Notes under the pieces: generated by a model | The model's database searches: none | What the model was told of the DNA's origin: nothing | What the model saw: the letters and a program-made list of their open reading frames with translations, nothing else | In this document: in pieces, positions 1 to 6,287 of the stretch | Position numbering within the stretch: position 1 is the stretch's first letter | Layout: every line of letters starts with the position of its first letter | Assembly: GCA_013205335.1 (NCBI GenBank) | Contig: JABMNB010000086.1 | Span: 1-7,015 of the forward strand | Reading direction: 5' to 3' | Length of the DNA: 7,015 nucleotides | From: Rhodospirillales bacterium | GTDB taxonomy: Bacteria > Pseudomonadota > Alphaproteobacteria > Reyranellales > Reyranellaceae | Made by a program: the position numbers and the translations under genes

Positions 1-2
1 CC

Positions 3-326
3 TATTCCGGCGGCATGCGCCAGCGTTTGCAGATCGCCCGCAACCTCGTGAGCAATCCGCGGCTGGTCTTCATGGACGAGCCGACCGGCGGCCTCGACGT
101 CTCGGTGCAGGCCCGCATCCTCGACTTGCTGCGCGGCCTCGTCGAGGGGCTGCATCTGTCGGCCGTGCTGGTGACCCACGATCTCGGCGTCGCGCGTCTG
201 CTGACGCACCGTCTGATGGTGATGCAGGGCGGCACGGTCGTGGAGCATGGCCTGACCGACCAGGTGCTCGACGATCCGCAGCATGCCTACACCCAGATGC
301 TCGTCGCCTCGATCCTGCCGGTCTGA
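3..326 (+). CDS. phnK: PhnK, C-P lyase ABC-type subunit (3' part, 5' end outside window)
   Basis: This is the C-terminal 107 residues of PhnK, the ATP-binding-cassette protein that docks on the C-P lyase core complex; it is a subunit of the phosphonate-cleaving machinery and not a transporter ATPase. The reading frame is open from the left edge. Numbered from the first visible residue, it shows the ABC signature SGGMRQR (2-8), Walker B LVFMDEP (21-27) with the D-loop GGLD, and the switch histidine in THD (H59). The stretch from the signature through DVSVQAR and VTHDLGVARLL, then GLTDQVLDDP and YTQ near the end, is typical of PhnK. Compared with the usual length of about 250 residues, roughly 145 residues, including Walker A, lie off the window. 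It is followed after 7 bp by phnL, as in most C-P lyase operons. An oligopeptide-type ABC ATPase is the only realistic alternative, and the neighbouring phnL and phnM make that unlikely. Confidence 0.95.
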   Translation, partial: YSGGMRQRLQIARNLVSNPRLVFMDEPTGGLDVSVQARILDLLRGLVEGLHLSAVLVTHDLGVARLLTHRLMVMQGGTVVEHGLTDQVLDDPQHAYTQMLVASILPV

Positions 327-333
327 CGCGCAC

Positions 334-1053
334 ATGACCTCCTCCCAGCCCGTCCTGCGCGTCTCCCGTCTCAGCAAGTCGTTCGTCGTCCATGCCCAGG
401 GCGACCTTGCGCTTCCCGTGCTGCGCGACGTGTCGCTGGCGGTGTCGCCCGGCGAATGCGTCGCGCTGGTCGGCCCGTCGGGCGCCGGCAAGAGCACGCT
501 GCTGCGCTCGCTGTACGGCAACTATCGCGCGGATACGGGCTCGATCCGCGTGCGCCAGGACGATGCCTGGATCGAGCTGGTCGGCGCCGAGCCGCGCACC
601 GTGCTCGACGTGCGTCACCGCACCATGGGCTACGTCAGCCAGTTCCTGCGCGTGATCCCGCGGGTCTCGGCCGCCGATGTCGTGGCCGAGCCGCTGCGGC
701 GGCGCGGCACCGATCCGGCCGAAGCGCGCCGGCGGGCCGAGTTTCTGCTGGGCATGCTCGGCATTCCCGCCCGGTTGTGGGCGCTGCCGCCCGCGACCTT
801 CTCGGGCGGCGAGCAGCAGCGCGTCAACATCGCCCGCTCGCTGAGCGTCGATTATCCGATCCTGCTGCTCGACGAGCCGACGGCCTCGCTCGACGTCGCC
901 AACCGCGACGGCGTGGTCGACCTCATCTGCCAGCGTCGTGACGCCGGCGCCGCCATCGTCGGCATCTTCCATGACACCGACGTGCGCGATGCGGTCGCGA
1001 CCCGTGTCCACGAAGTCGTTTCCCCCGCCCAGACGGCCGGAGTTTCCACATGA
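334..1053 (+). CDS. phnL: PhnL, C-P lyase ABC-type subunit
   Basis: The predicted protein is 239 residues, close to the family length (about 226-240). PhnL is an ATP-binding-cassette protein of the C-P lyase system: with PhnG, PhnH and PhnI it is needed to transfer the phosphonate onto the ribose of a nucleoside triphosphate, and it can associate with the core complex together with PhnK. Visible motifs are Walker A GPSGAGKST (47-55), the Q-loop around Q103, signature FSGGEQQR (156-163), Walker B ILLLDEP (176-182), D-loop ASLD, and the switch histidine in GIFHD (H213). The YGNY and VSQFLRVIPR segments are PhnL-like. An in-frame ATG at 283 would add 17 residues inside the end of phnK; I chose ATG 334 because it lies just after the phnK stop and gives a normal N-terminus. 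No clear Shine-Dalgarno is visible, so translation is probably coupled to phnK. The stop overlaps the phnM start by 4 bp (ATGA). Confidence 0.95.
   Translation: MTSSQPVLRVSRLSKSFVVHAQGDLALPVLRDVSLAVSPGECVALVGPSGAGKSTLLRSLYGNYRADTGSIRVRQDDAWIELVGAEPRTVLDVRHRTMGYVSQFLRVIPRVSAADVVAEPLRRRGTDPAEARRRAEFLLGMLGIPARLWALPPATFSGGEQQRVNIARSLSVDYPILLLDEPTASLDVANRDGVVDLICQRRDAGAAIVGIFHDTDVRDAVATRVHEVVSPAQTAGVST
1037..1049 (+). promoter_or_regulatory. Ribosome binding site of phnM
   Basis: GGAG at 1039-1042 sits 7 nt before the ATG at 1050, inside the last codons of phnL. It supports the ATG that overlaps the phnL stop (ATGA) as the phnM start. Confidence 0.7.
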
Positions 1054-2195
1054 GCCTCGAGACCATCCTGACCAACGCCCGCGTGGTCACGGCCGATGCC
1101 GAATTCGACGGCACCGTCGTCGTGCGCGACGGCCGAATCGCCGAGATCGCCACCGAGCGGTCGCACGCCGCCGGCGCAATCGACCTCGAGGGCGACTATC
1201 TCGTGCCCGGCCTGGTCGAGCTGCACACCGACAACATGGAGAAGCACTTCGCCCCGAGGCCGGGCGTGAAATGGCCGAGCGTGTCGGCGGTCATGGCGCA
1301 CGATACCCAGATCAGCGCCGCCGGCATCACGACGGTGTTCGACTCGCTGGCTCTGGGCGATGTCCACGACAAGTCGGACCGGGTGAGCAATCGCGAACGC
1401 ATGATCGAGGCCGTGTGCCTTGCCACCGACCGGCGCATGACGCGGGCGGAGCACCGCATCCATCTCAGGTGCGAGATCACCGCCGACGATGCCGTCGAAG
1501 CCGTCGACAAGTGGATCGACCTGCCGCTGGTCGGCCTGGTGTCGATCAACGACCACACGCCGGGGCAGCGCCAGTTCCTCGATCCGGAGAAACTGAAGCA
1601 GTATTACAAGGGCAAGTATGCGATGACCGACGCGCAGTTCGAGGAGTTCTCGGCCCGCGTCACGGAGCTTCACCATCGCAATGCTGCAAAGCATCGCAGC
1701 GAGATCGTCAGCCGCGCCCAGGCGCGCGCCCTGCCGATCGCCAGCCACGACGACGCGACCCACGGCCACGTCCGGGAGGCCGTCGCCAACGGCATGACGA
1801 TCGCCGAGTTTCCGACCACCCGCGAAGCCGCCCAGGCCTCGTCCGATGCAGGTCTCGCGGTCCTGGTCGGCGCACCCAACCTGGTGCTGGGCGGTTCGCA
1901 CTCCGGCAACATCGCCGCCATCGACCTGCTGCGCGCCGGCCATGTCGACATTCTGTCGTCGGACTATGTGCCGGCGAGCCTCATGGAAAGCGTGTTCAAG
2001 CTGCCGTCGTCCGGCATCGGCATATCGCTGCCCCAGGCGGTACGGCTGGCGTCGCTCAATCCGGCACGTGCCGTCGGCCTCGGCGACCGCGGCGAGATCG
2101 CTCCCGAACGCCGCGCCGACCTGGTGCGCGTTCGCACCATCGACGGCGCGGCCGTCGTGCGCGCCGTGTGGCGTGAGGGCGAACGCGTCGTCTGA
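1050..2195 (+). CDS. phnM: PhnM, alpha-D-ribose 1-methylphosphonate 5-triphosphate diphosphatase
   Basis: The predicted protein is 381 residues, matching the family (E. coli PhnM is about 378). PhnM is a cytoplasmic metal-dependent amidohydrolase-superfamily enzyme that removes pyrophosphate from alpha-D-ribose 1-alkylphosphonate 5-triphosphate, making the 5-phosphate substrate of the C-P lyase PhnJ. Visible hallmarks are the metal-binding HTDNMEKH (H59, D61), IHLRCE (H138), SHDDATHGH (H233-H240), the strongly conserved GAPN (274-277) and GGSHSGN (281-287), and the late aspartate in SSDY (D305). The N-terminal strand-rich part (about 1-50) and the C-terminal ADLVRVR segment form the usual amidohydrolase side domain. 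The start overlaps the phnL stop and is preceded by a good GGAG. No key residue appears to be missing. Dihydroorotase or other amidohydrolases are distant alternatives and are ruled out by the HTDNMEKH and GAPN motifs and the context. Confidence 0.97.
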   Translation: MSLETILTNARVVTADAEFDGTVVVRDGRIAEIATERSHAAGAIDLEGDYLVPGLVELHTDNMEKHFAPRPGVKWPSVSAVMAHDTQISAAGITTVFDSLALGDVHDKSDRVSNRERMIEAVCLATDRRMTRAEHRIHLRCEITADDAVEAVDKWIDLPLVGLVSINDHTPGQRQFLDPEKLKQYYKGKYAMTDAQFEEFSARVTELHHRNAAKHRSEIVSRAQARALPIASHDDATHGHVREAVANGMTIAEFPTTREAAQASSDAGLAVLVGAPNLVLGGSHSGNIAAIDLLRAGHVDILSSDYVPASLMESVFKLPSSGIGISLPQAVRLASLNPARAVGLGDRGEIAPERRADLVRVRTIDGAAVVRAVWREGERVV

Positions 2196-2201
2196 TCCCT
2201 G

Positions 2202-2270
2202 GAGACGAGAAAGAGAAGACGAGCAACAGAAGACGGGCAACAGAAGACGGGCAACAGAAGACGGGCAAGG
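2202..2270 (+). repeat. Tandem repeat, four 14-bp units plus a degenerate fifth
   Basis: Four head-to-tail units fill most of the phnM-phnN gap: 2215-2228, 2229-2242, 2243-2256 and 2257-2270. The consensus is GAAGACGGGCAACA. The two middle copies are identical; the first differs by one base (GAGCAACA) and the last ends in GG instead of CA. The 13 bases at 2202-2214 (GAGACGAGAAAGA) look like a further decayed copy. The array is purine-rich on the + strand and has no obvious self-complementarity. All 85 bp of the gap (2196-2280) are accounted for by this array and the phnN ribosome binding site; no promoter or terminator hairpin is evident. Confidence 0.9.
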
Positions 2271-2280
2271 AAACACAGGC
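2267..2280 (+). promoter_or_regulatory. Ribosome binding site of phnN
   Basis: AAGGA at 2267-2271 lies 9 nt before the ATG at 2281. Its GG comes from the changed last two bases of the final 14-bp repeat unit, so the repeat array runs directly into the translation signal. The phnN frame stays open upstream through the repeats, but no ATG, GTG or TTG occurs in it between the phnM stop and 2281, so this site fixes the start. Confidence 0.7.
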
Positions 2281-2856
2281 ATGGAAGGCTCGCTGGTCTA
2301 CGTCATGGGGCCTTCAGGTGCCGGCAAGGACTCGGTCCTCGGGCGCGCACGGGCCCTTTTGCCGCCCGGAGCACCCGTAGTTTTTGCACACCGCTACATC
2401 ACCCGGCCGGCCGATGCCGGCGGCGAGAACCATGTCGCGGTCACGCGCGAGGAATTCGCCACGCGTCGCGCCTACGGCCTGTTTGCCTATCACTGGAATG
2501 CCCACGGCAACGACTACGCCCTCGGCCGGGAGATCCACGACTGGCGGGCCTCTGGCATGACCGTCGTGGTGAGCGGCTCGCGCGACCATTTCCTGAGGAC
2601 CGGCGGCCTCGACTCGCAGGCCCACCCCGTCCTGATCACCGCGCCCGCCGAACGCCTGAAACAGCGCCTCGCCGGCCGCGGTCGCGAATCCTCGATCGAG
2701 GCGGCGGAGCGGCTTCAGCGTGCCGATGCCTATGAGATCGACGACCCGCGTCTGGTGACGATCGTCAACGACGGCACTCTCGACGAGGCCGCCTCGGCCT
2801 TCGTCAGGCTGCTCTCCAGACTTGAGTGGCCAGGCGCCGCCCTCCGCCGAGCCTGA
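2281..2856 (+). CDS. phnN: PhnN, ribose 1,5-bisphosphate phosphokinase
   Basis: The predicted protein is 191 residues (E. coli PhnN is about 185). PhnN is a cytoplasmic P-loop kinase related to guanylate kinase; it phosphorylates ribose 1,5-bisphosphate with ATP to give PRPP, the last step that returns the C-P lyase sugar to metabolism. Visible features are the P-loop GPSGAGKDS (10-18), with the KDS typical of PhnN, then HRYITRP (37-43), GGENHVA (47-53), the HWNAHG segment (71-76), VVVSGSR (95-101) and the arginine-rich lid RLAGRGRES (129-137). Where E. coli PhnN has VNGSR this protein has VSGSR. The start at ATG 2281 is fixed by an AAGGA 9 nt upstream and the lack of earlier start codons in frame. 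The last 17 or so residues are read from DNA that also encodes the end of the opposing DUF1045 gene. Guanylate kinase is the main alternative, but the motifs and the phnM neighbour favour PhnN. Confidence 0.93.
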   Translation: MEGSLVYVMGPSGAGKDSVLGRARALLPPGAPVVFAHRYITRPADAGGENHVAVTREEFATRRAYGLFAYHWNAHGNDYALGREIHDWRASGMTVVVSGSRDHFLRTGGLDSQAHPVLITAPAERLKQRLAGRGRESSIEAAERLQRADAYEIDDPRLVTIVNDGTLDEAASAFVRLLSRLEWPGAALRRA

Positions 2857-3550
2857 ACCGCGCCAGCACCGTGAAGGGCCGTCCCGGCGCCGGCTGACGG
2901 AAGACGCAAAGGTCGCGCACGGCCAGCGGCCGGTCGATGAACGCCATGAAGCGCCGACGCAGCTCGCCCTGGATCACGCCGCGTTCGCGCGGGTCCTGCA
3001 CCCGCCCGGTGAGCGTGAGGTGGAAGCGGCCCTGCTCGAGGACGTAGGGATAGCCCCAGCGCAGCAGCAGATCCTCCTGCCGCTGAGTCAGGCCGGCCGC
3101 ACGCCGGCGCGCCAGTTCGGCCTCGTCGGCGGGACGGCGAAACTCGTCGAACTCCACGACGCAGCGGTCCGAAAAATCCTGCAGCGCGGCGCAACGACCC
3201 GACGGCACCAGAGCCAGAAAGTCCTGCAGCTCGGCCAGTTCCAAGGCCGCCACGTCGATCTGGCGTTCCGTCGCCGCCAGCGAGCCGACGGCATCGAGGA
3301 AGTCACGCTCGGTAGCACCCTCGACCAGGGCGATCGGCGGCTTCAGCGTGCCGTGAAAACCGTAGAGCCGCGGATCGGCCACGATGGCGCAGAGGCGCTC
3401 ATGGGAAACATCGCTCATCGGGACGATGTCGCGCGCCTCGCCCGTATCGGCGTTGCGGCCAAGCCATCGGCTGGCGGCCACCGCCAGCGCCTCTTCCGCG
3501 CGCGGCGCGTAATAGAGTGCATAGCGGGGCTGCGCCTGCGCCCCCTGCAT
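2804..3550 (-). CDS. DUF1045 family phosphonate-locus protein, putative 2H phosphoesterase
   Basis: The predicted protein is 248 residues, of the DUF1045 'phosphonate metabolism protein' family found almost only in phn loci. It has two H-x-T motifs, YGFHGTLKPP (H66, T68) and GRFHLTLTG (H177, T179), spaced about 110 residues apart, which is the signature of the 2H phosphoesterase (LigT-like) superfamily whose members open cyclic phosphates. Other family-like segments are RYALYYAP near the N-terminus, WGYPYVLEQ (165-173) and VRDLCVFRQ (211-219). There is no signal peptide, so it should be cytoplasmic. I chose the ATG at 3550, 8 bp after the phnE2 stop; there is no strong Shine-Dalgarno, so coupling to phnE2 is likely. 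The frame continues upstream for about 300 codons, but that is a shadow of phnE2. The last 17 or so residues overlap the end of phnN. I infer a role in hydrolysing 5-phosphoribosyl 1,2-cyclic phosphate, the PhnP step; the sequence alone does not prove this. Confidence 0.88.
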   Translation of the reverse strand: MQGAQAQPRYALYYAPRAEEALAVAASRWLGRNADTGEARDIVPMSDVSHERLCAIVADPRLYGFHGTLKPPIALVEGATERDFLDAVGSLAATERQIDVAALELAELQDFLALVPSGRCAALQDFSDRCVVEFDEFRRPADEAELARRRAAGLTQRQEDLLLRWGYPYVLEQGRFHLTLTGRVQDPRERGVIQGELRRRFMAFIDRPLAVRDLCVFRQPAPGRPFTVLARFRLGGGRRLATQVWRAA

Positions 3551-3558
3551 GCAATCGC

Positions 3559-4434
3559 TCAAGCGGTCGCTCCCGAACGGCGGCCGATCATGGCGAGGCG
3601 GAGCTTGCTCGACACCCAGTCGATCGCGGAGACGGTAACCAGGATCATCAGGATGATGAAAGCCACCCGTTGCCACTCCGCCTGGGCGATCTCGTTCGCA
3701 AGATAGAGACCGATGCCGCCCGCACCGACGATGCCGATGATGGTGGCAGAGCGCGTGTTGCTTTCGAAATAGTAGAGGACCTGGCTCATCAGCACGGGCA
3801 GCACCTGCGGCAGAATGCCGAAGCGAAAGCTGTGCAGCCTCGATCCTCCGGCTGACAGGACGCCATCGACGGGCTTGCGATCCGATGCCTCGATCGCTTC
3901 CGAGAACAGCTTGCCGAACGAGCCGAAGTCCGAGGTCATGATGGCCAGGATGCCGGCGAAGGGCCCGAGACCCACCACGTTGATCCAGATCAGGGCCCAG
4001 ATCAGCGTATCGACGCCGCGTATCGTGTCGAGAAACCTGCGGCTGGCGAAATGGACGATGCGATTGGCGACGACGTTGTTCGCGGCAAGCATGCCCATGG
4101 GAAGTGCCAGGATCGCCGAGCCCAATGTGCCGAGGAATGCAATGGCCAGGGTTTCGGCGAGGGCCGAGGCGTAGTTCCACAGCTGGCTGCCGGGATCGGG
4201 CGGCATCATCAACACCGCGACGATGCCCAGCTTGTCCAACCCGTCGATGAATTTCGCCGGCGAAAAGCCGAAGCGCCACAGAGTATAGATTGCGAGGGCG
4301 GCTCCGCCGACGACGATCGCCAGCGAAAGCCACCGCTCGGCGATCGGCGCCTGGAAAGCCTGCGGGTACCGGCGTTTCAGCTCGGATCGATCGGCTTCGC
4401 CGAGGCCGCGCATCGGTCTCGCCGGCTCGCTCAT
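3559..4434 (-). CDS. phnE2: PhnE2, phosphonate ABC transporter permease
   Basis: The predicted protein is 291 residues, an inner-membrane permease of the phosphonate ABC importer; it pairs with PhnE1 and receives energy from PhnC. Hydrophobic segments suitable for membrane spans lie at about 36-53, 92-117, 143-166 and 258-274, with further apolar stretches between. The cytoplasmic coupling (EAA) loop is at about 179-212, running from EAIEA through VDGV and the glycine pair to FRFGILPQVLP, as in PhnE proteins, followed by the conserved VGAGGIG (236-242). The start codon overlaps the phnE1 stop (ATGA, 4431-4434) and follows a strong GAAGGAG. A second in-frame ATG at 4413 would shorten it by 7 residues but has no better signal. 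It is clearly paralogous to the neighbouring PhnE1; which of the two is called E1 or E2 follows gene order only. Confidence 0.95.
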   Translation of the reverse strand: MSEPARPMRGLGEADRSELKRRYPQAFQAPIAERWLSLAIVVGGAALAIYTLWRFGFSPAKFIDGLDKLGIVAVLMMPPDPGSQLWNYASALAETLAIAFLGTLGSAILALPMGMLAANNVVANRIVHFASRRFLDTIRGVDTLIWALIWINVVGLGPFAGILAIMTSDFGSFGKLFSEAIEASDRKPVDGVLSAGGSRLHSFRFGILPQVLPVLMSQVLYYFESNTRSATIIGIVGAGGIGLYLANEIAQAEWQRVAFIILMILVTVSAIDWVSSKLRLAMIGRRSGATA

Positions 4435-5330
4435 CGAGCGTCTCCTTCAATACCGAGCAACCGATGACGCAGCATCTCGGTCAGCCAGTCGATCAGGAAG
4501 ACCGTACCTATGATGATGACCAGAATCGCGCTCACATCGGCGTAGTAGAACTGCCGGATCGACGAGATCAGCTCCTTGCCGATGCCGCCGGCGCCGACGA
4601 AGCCGAGCACGGTCGCACCGCGCACGTTGATCTCGAACCGCAGCAGGGAATAGCTGACGAAATTCGACAGCACCTGCGGCACCACGCCGAACCGGATGGC
4701 TTCGACATAGTTCGCACCACTCGCCGTCAGGCCTTCGACCGGGTGCATGTCGACATTCTCGACGACTTCCGAGAATTGCTTGCCCAGCGCGCCCGCGGTG
4801 TGGATCGCGATGGCGAGGACCCCCGGCATCGGACCGAAGCCGAAGGCGTACACGAACATCAGGGCGAAGACGATTTCGGGGAAAGTCCGGCAGAACTCGA
4901 GCGAACGCCGCGCGATGAACCGCACCGGGGTCGACTTTGTGAGGTTTGCGGAGGCCAGGAAGCAGAGGACGAATCCCGCCAGCACCCCCGCCAGCGTGCC
5001 GACGTAGGCGACCAGCAACGTGTCCAGCAGGAGCGCAAGCCAGCCATCGAAATTCCAGAACCACTCGACCATGTCGGCGGCGAACGTCTCGAAGCGCAGA
5101 CGCGGCACGATATCGTAGAAGTAGCTGGCGAACCGCGGCAGCCCCGTCCAGAATTTCACGAGATCGACCTGGCCGGCCCATGCCGACAACAGGGTGAATA
5201 CCACCAGCAGCACGAGACCGCCGATGGTCCAGCGTCGCTTGACCGCCATCGCGGCACTATAGGCATCGGCCAACGGCGCAAGTTGCGCCGGCGGCAATAT
5301 CGCCAGGGTCTTCGCCATCTGATCCGTCAC
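4431..5330 (-). CDS. phnE1: PhnE1, phosphonate ABC transporter permease
   Basis: The predicted protein is 299 residues, the first of two permease subunits of the phosphonate importer in the inner membrane. Apolar spans are visible at about 36-52, 98-125, 152-178 and 266-282. The cytoplasmic coupling loop runs from SEVVENVD (187-194) through HPVEGL and ASGANY to FGVVPQVL (214-221), and is followed by FVGAGGIG (244-251). The start is uncertain: the longest form begins with GTG at 5330, 18 bp after the phnD stop, and an in-frame ATG at 5318 would remove four residues. Neither has a clear Shine-Dalgarno. The phnD and phnE1 frames are the same, separated by one TGA and six codons. It overlaps phnE2 by 4 bp. 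In many phn loci phnE1 directly follows phnD, as here. Confidence 0.94.
   Translation of the reverse strand: MTDQMAKTLAILPPAQLAPLADAYSAAMAVKRRWTIGGLVLLVVFTLLSAWAGQVDLVKFWTGLPRFASYFYDIVPRLRFETFAADMVEWFWNFDGWLALLLDTLLVAYVGTLAGVLAGFVLCFLASANLTKSTPVRFIARRSLEFCRTFPEIVFALMFVYAFGFGPMPGVLAIAIHTAGALGKQFSEVVENVDMHPVEGLTASGANYVEAIRFGVVPQVLSNFVSYSLLRFEINVRGATVLGFVGAGGIGKELISSIRQFYYADVSAILVIIIGTVFLIDWLTEMLRHRLLGIEGDAR
4435..4448 (-). promoter_or_regulatory. Ribosome binding site of phnE2
   Basis: On the - strand GAAGGAG (4448 down to 4442) is followed by a 7-nt spacer and the ATG at 4434. It is the strongest Shine-Dalgarno in the window and lies within the last codons of phnE1, so phnE2 may be translated independently as well as by coupling. 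Confidence 0.75.
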
Positions 5331-5348
5331 ATCTGTGTCGGCGAACGG

Positions 5349-6287
5349 TCAGCCCTTCTTGCGGCGCAGTTCCTCAAGATACTTGTTGAGCTCGATGAAC
5401 TCCAGATAGTCCTTATGGCCCACCGGAACGAAGGCGAGGTCCTTGCCGTCGGACAGCTTGTCGAACGCAGCCTTGTCCTTCTTGTGGGCGTTGTAGAAGG
5501 CGTCCGCGATTGCCTTCTTGAGGTCGTCGGGCATGTCATTGAGATAGGCAAAGGGCGATCCGGCAAGCAGCGGCGACTTCCAGACGATGCGGAAGTCCTC
5601 GTACTTCATCGGCGAACCGTCGGCCTTCTTGAGCATGCCCTTGTTGATCATGCGCGTAAGGTTGGAGTCGGTGTCGGAATTCCACCAGTTGGTGGCCGCA
5701 TCGACCGTGCCTTGCGTCATGGCCAGCACCGCGTTCTCGTGGCTGCCGGTCACCTGGGCCACCGAGAAATATTTGTCCGGTGCCTTGCCCTCGCGATTCA
5801 TGAAGAAGACCGGCGCCTTGTAGCCGGACGTCGACTCGACATCGACCAGCCCCAGCTTCTTGCCCTTCAGGTCATCGAGATTCTTGTACGGGCTGTCGGC
5901 CTTCACATAGACGACCGAGTAGTAGCCGATCGAGCCGTCCTGGTTCTGCGTGGTTCCGAAAGCCACCGTGTTGCCGCCCGAGACGGCGTAGGCGCGGGCG
6001 TAGGAACCGGGACCATAGAAGCCGATGTGGATCTGGCGGTTCTTCTGACCCTCGATCACCGCGGTATAGTCGTTGGCGACGCGCAGGGTGACCTTGGTGC
6101 CGAGTTCCTTCTCGAGATATTTGACGAACGGCCCGAAGCGGTCGAGGACGCCGCCGGCGTTCTCGGCCGGAACGACGGCCATGACGATCTCGGGATACTT
6201 GGCTTTCCAGTCCTGAGCATTCGCAGCGAAGGGCACGGCGAGAAGCAGACCCGCCGTCGAGGCGAGAATTGAACGACGCTTGATCAT
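5349..6287 (-). CDS. phnD: PhnD, periplasmic phosphonate-binding protein
   Basis: The predicted precursor is 312 residues. PhnD is the periplasmic solute-binding protein that captures phosphonates (2-aminoethylphosphonate in E. coli) and delivers them to PhnE1/PhnE2. The N-terminus has a KRR charged start, an apolar core (about 6-20) and ANA/Q, a likely signal-peptidase site after residue 24. Family segments are VPAENAGG (39-46), NDYTAVIEG (72-80), GFYGPGSYA (89-97), the ligand-loop STSGYKAP (152-159), GSHENAVLAM (181-190) with VDAATN (195-200), and WKSPLLAGSPF (236-246). These match the serine/threonine, histidine and tyrosine positions that hold the phosphonate group in the family. An in-frame ATG at 6470 would add 61 residues, but that part overlaps phnC and would bury the signal peptide; ATG 6287 is preceded by GGAG at a 7-nt spacing and is preferred. 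The C-terminus is lysine- and arginine-rich. Substrate preference cannot be told from sequence. Confidence 0.96.
   Translation of the reverse strand: MIKRRSILASTAGLLLAVPFAANAQDWKAKYPEIVMAVVPAENAGGVLDRFGPFVKYLEKELGTKVTLRVANDYTAVIEGQKNRQIHIGFYGPGSYARAYAVSGGNTVAFGTTQNQDGSIGYYSVVYVKADSPYKNLDDLKGKKLGLVDVESTSGYKAPVFFMNREGKAPDKYFSVAQVTGSHENAVLAMTQGTVDAATNWWNSDTDSNLTRMINKGMLKKADGSPMKYEDFRIVWKSPLLAGSPFAYLNDMPDDLKKAIADAFYNAHKKDKAAFDKLSDGKDLAFVPVGHKDYLEFIELNKYLEELRRKKG

Noticed and set aside
70..1011. 313-codon open frame on the - strand opposite phnK and phnL
   Set aside because: Antisense shadow of two ABC proteins with complete visible motifs; low-complexity product.
938..2176. 412-codon + strand frame inside phnL/phnM
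   Set aside because: Out-of-frame arginine-rich reading of phnM; the phnM frame carries all catalytic motifs.
2194..2280. Possible N-terminal extension of PhnN through the tandem repeat, since that frame is open
   Set aside because: There is no ATG, GTG or TTG in frame between the phnM stop and 2281, and the ATG at 2281 gives a normal PhnN N-terminus just before the P-loop.
852..2282. 476-codon open frame on the - strand opposite phnM
   Set aside because: Antisense shadow of phnL/phnM. Its start falls in the tandem repeat, and the product has no recognisable domain.
2879..2900. Inverted repeat CCGTC...GACGG with an inner CCGGCGCCGG palindrome about 22 nt after the phnN stop, as a possible terminator
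   Set aside because: The stem is only 5 bp with a 12-nt loop, no T tract follows, and it lies within DUF1045 codons, where such GC-rich palindromes are expected by chance.
2822..3706. 294-codon + strand frame starting in the end of phnN
   Set aside because: Antisense shadow of the DUF1045 gene; it has no family-like motifs, while the opposite frame has both H-x-T motifs.
3551..4450. Long N-terminal extension of the DUF1045 protein (548 codons in total)
   Set aside because: The extra 300 codons are an out-of-frame reading of phnE2 on the same strand and are arginine-rich. The family N-terminus RYALYYAP begins just after ATG 3550.
4290..6272. 660-codon open frame on the + strand opposite phnE2, phnE1 and phnD
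   Set aside because: It is a GC-rich antisense shadow: it covers three genes with clear family motifs and its product is low-complexity, arginine-, histidine- and glutamine-rich with no recognisable domain.
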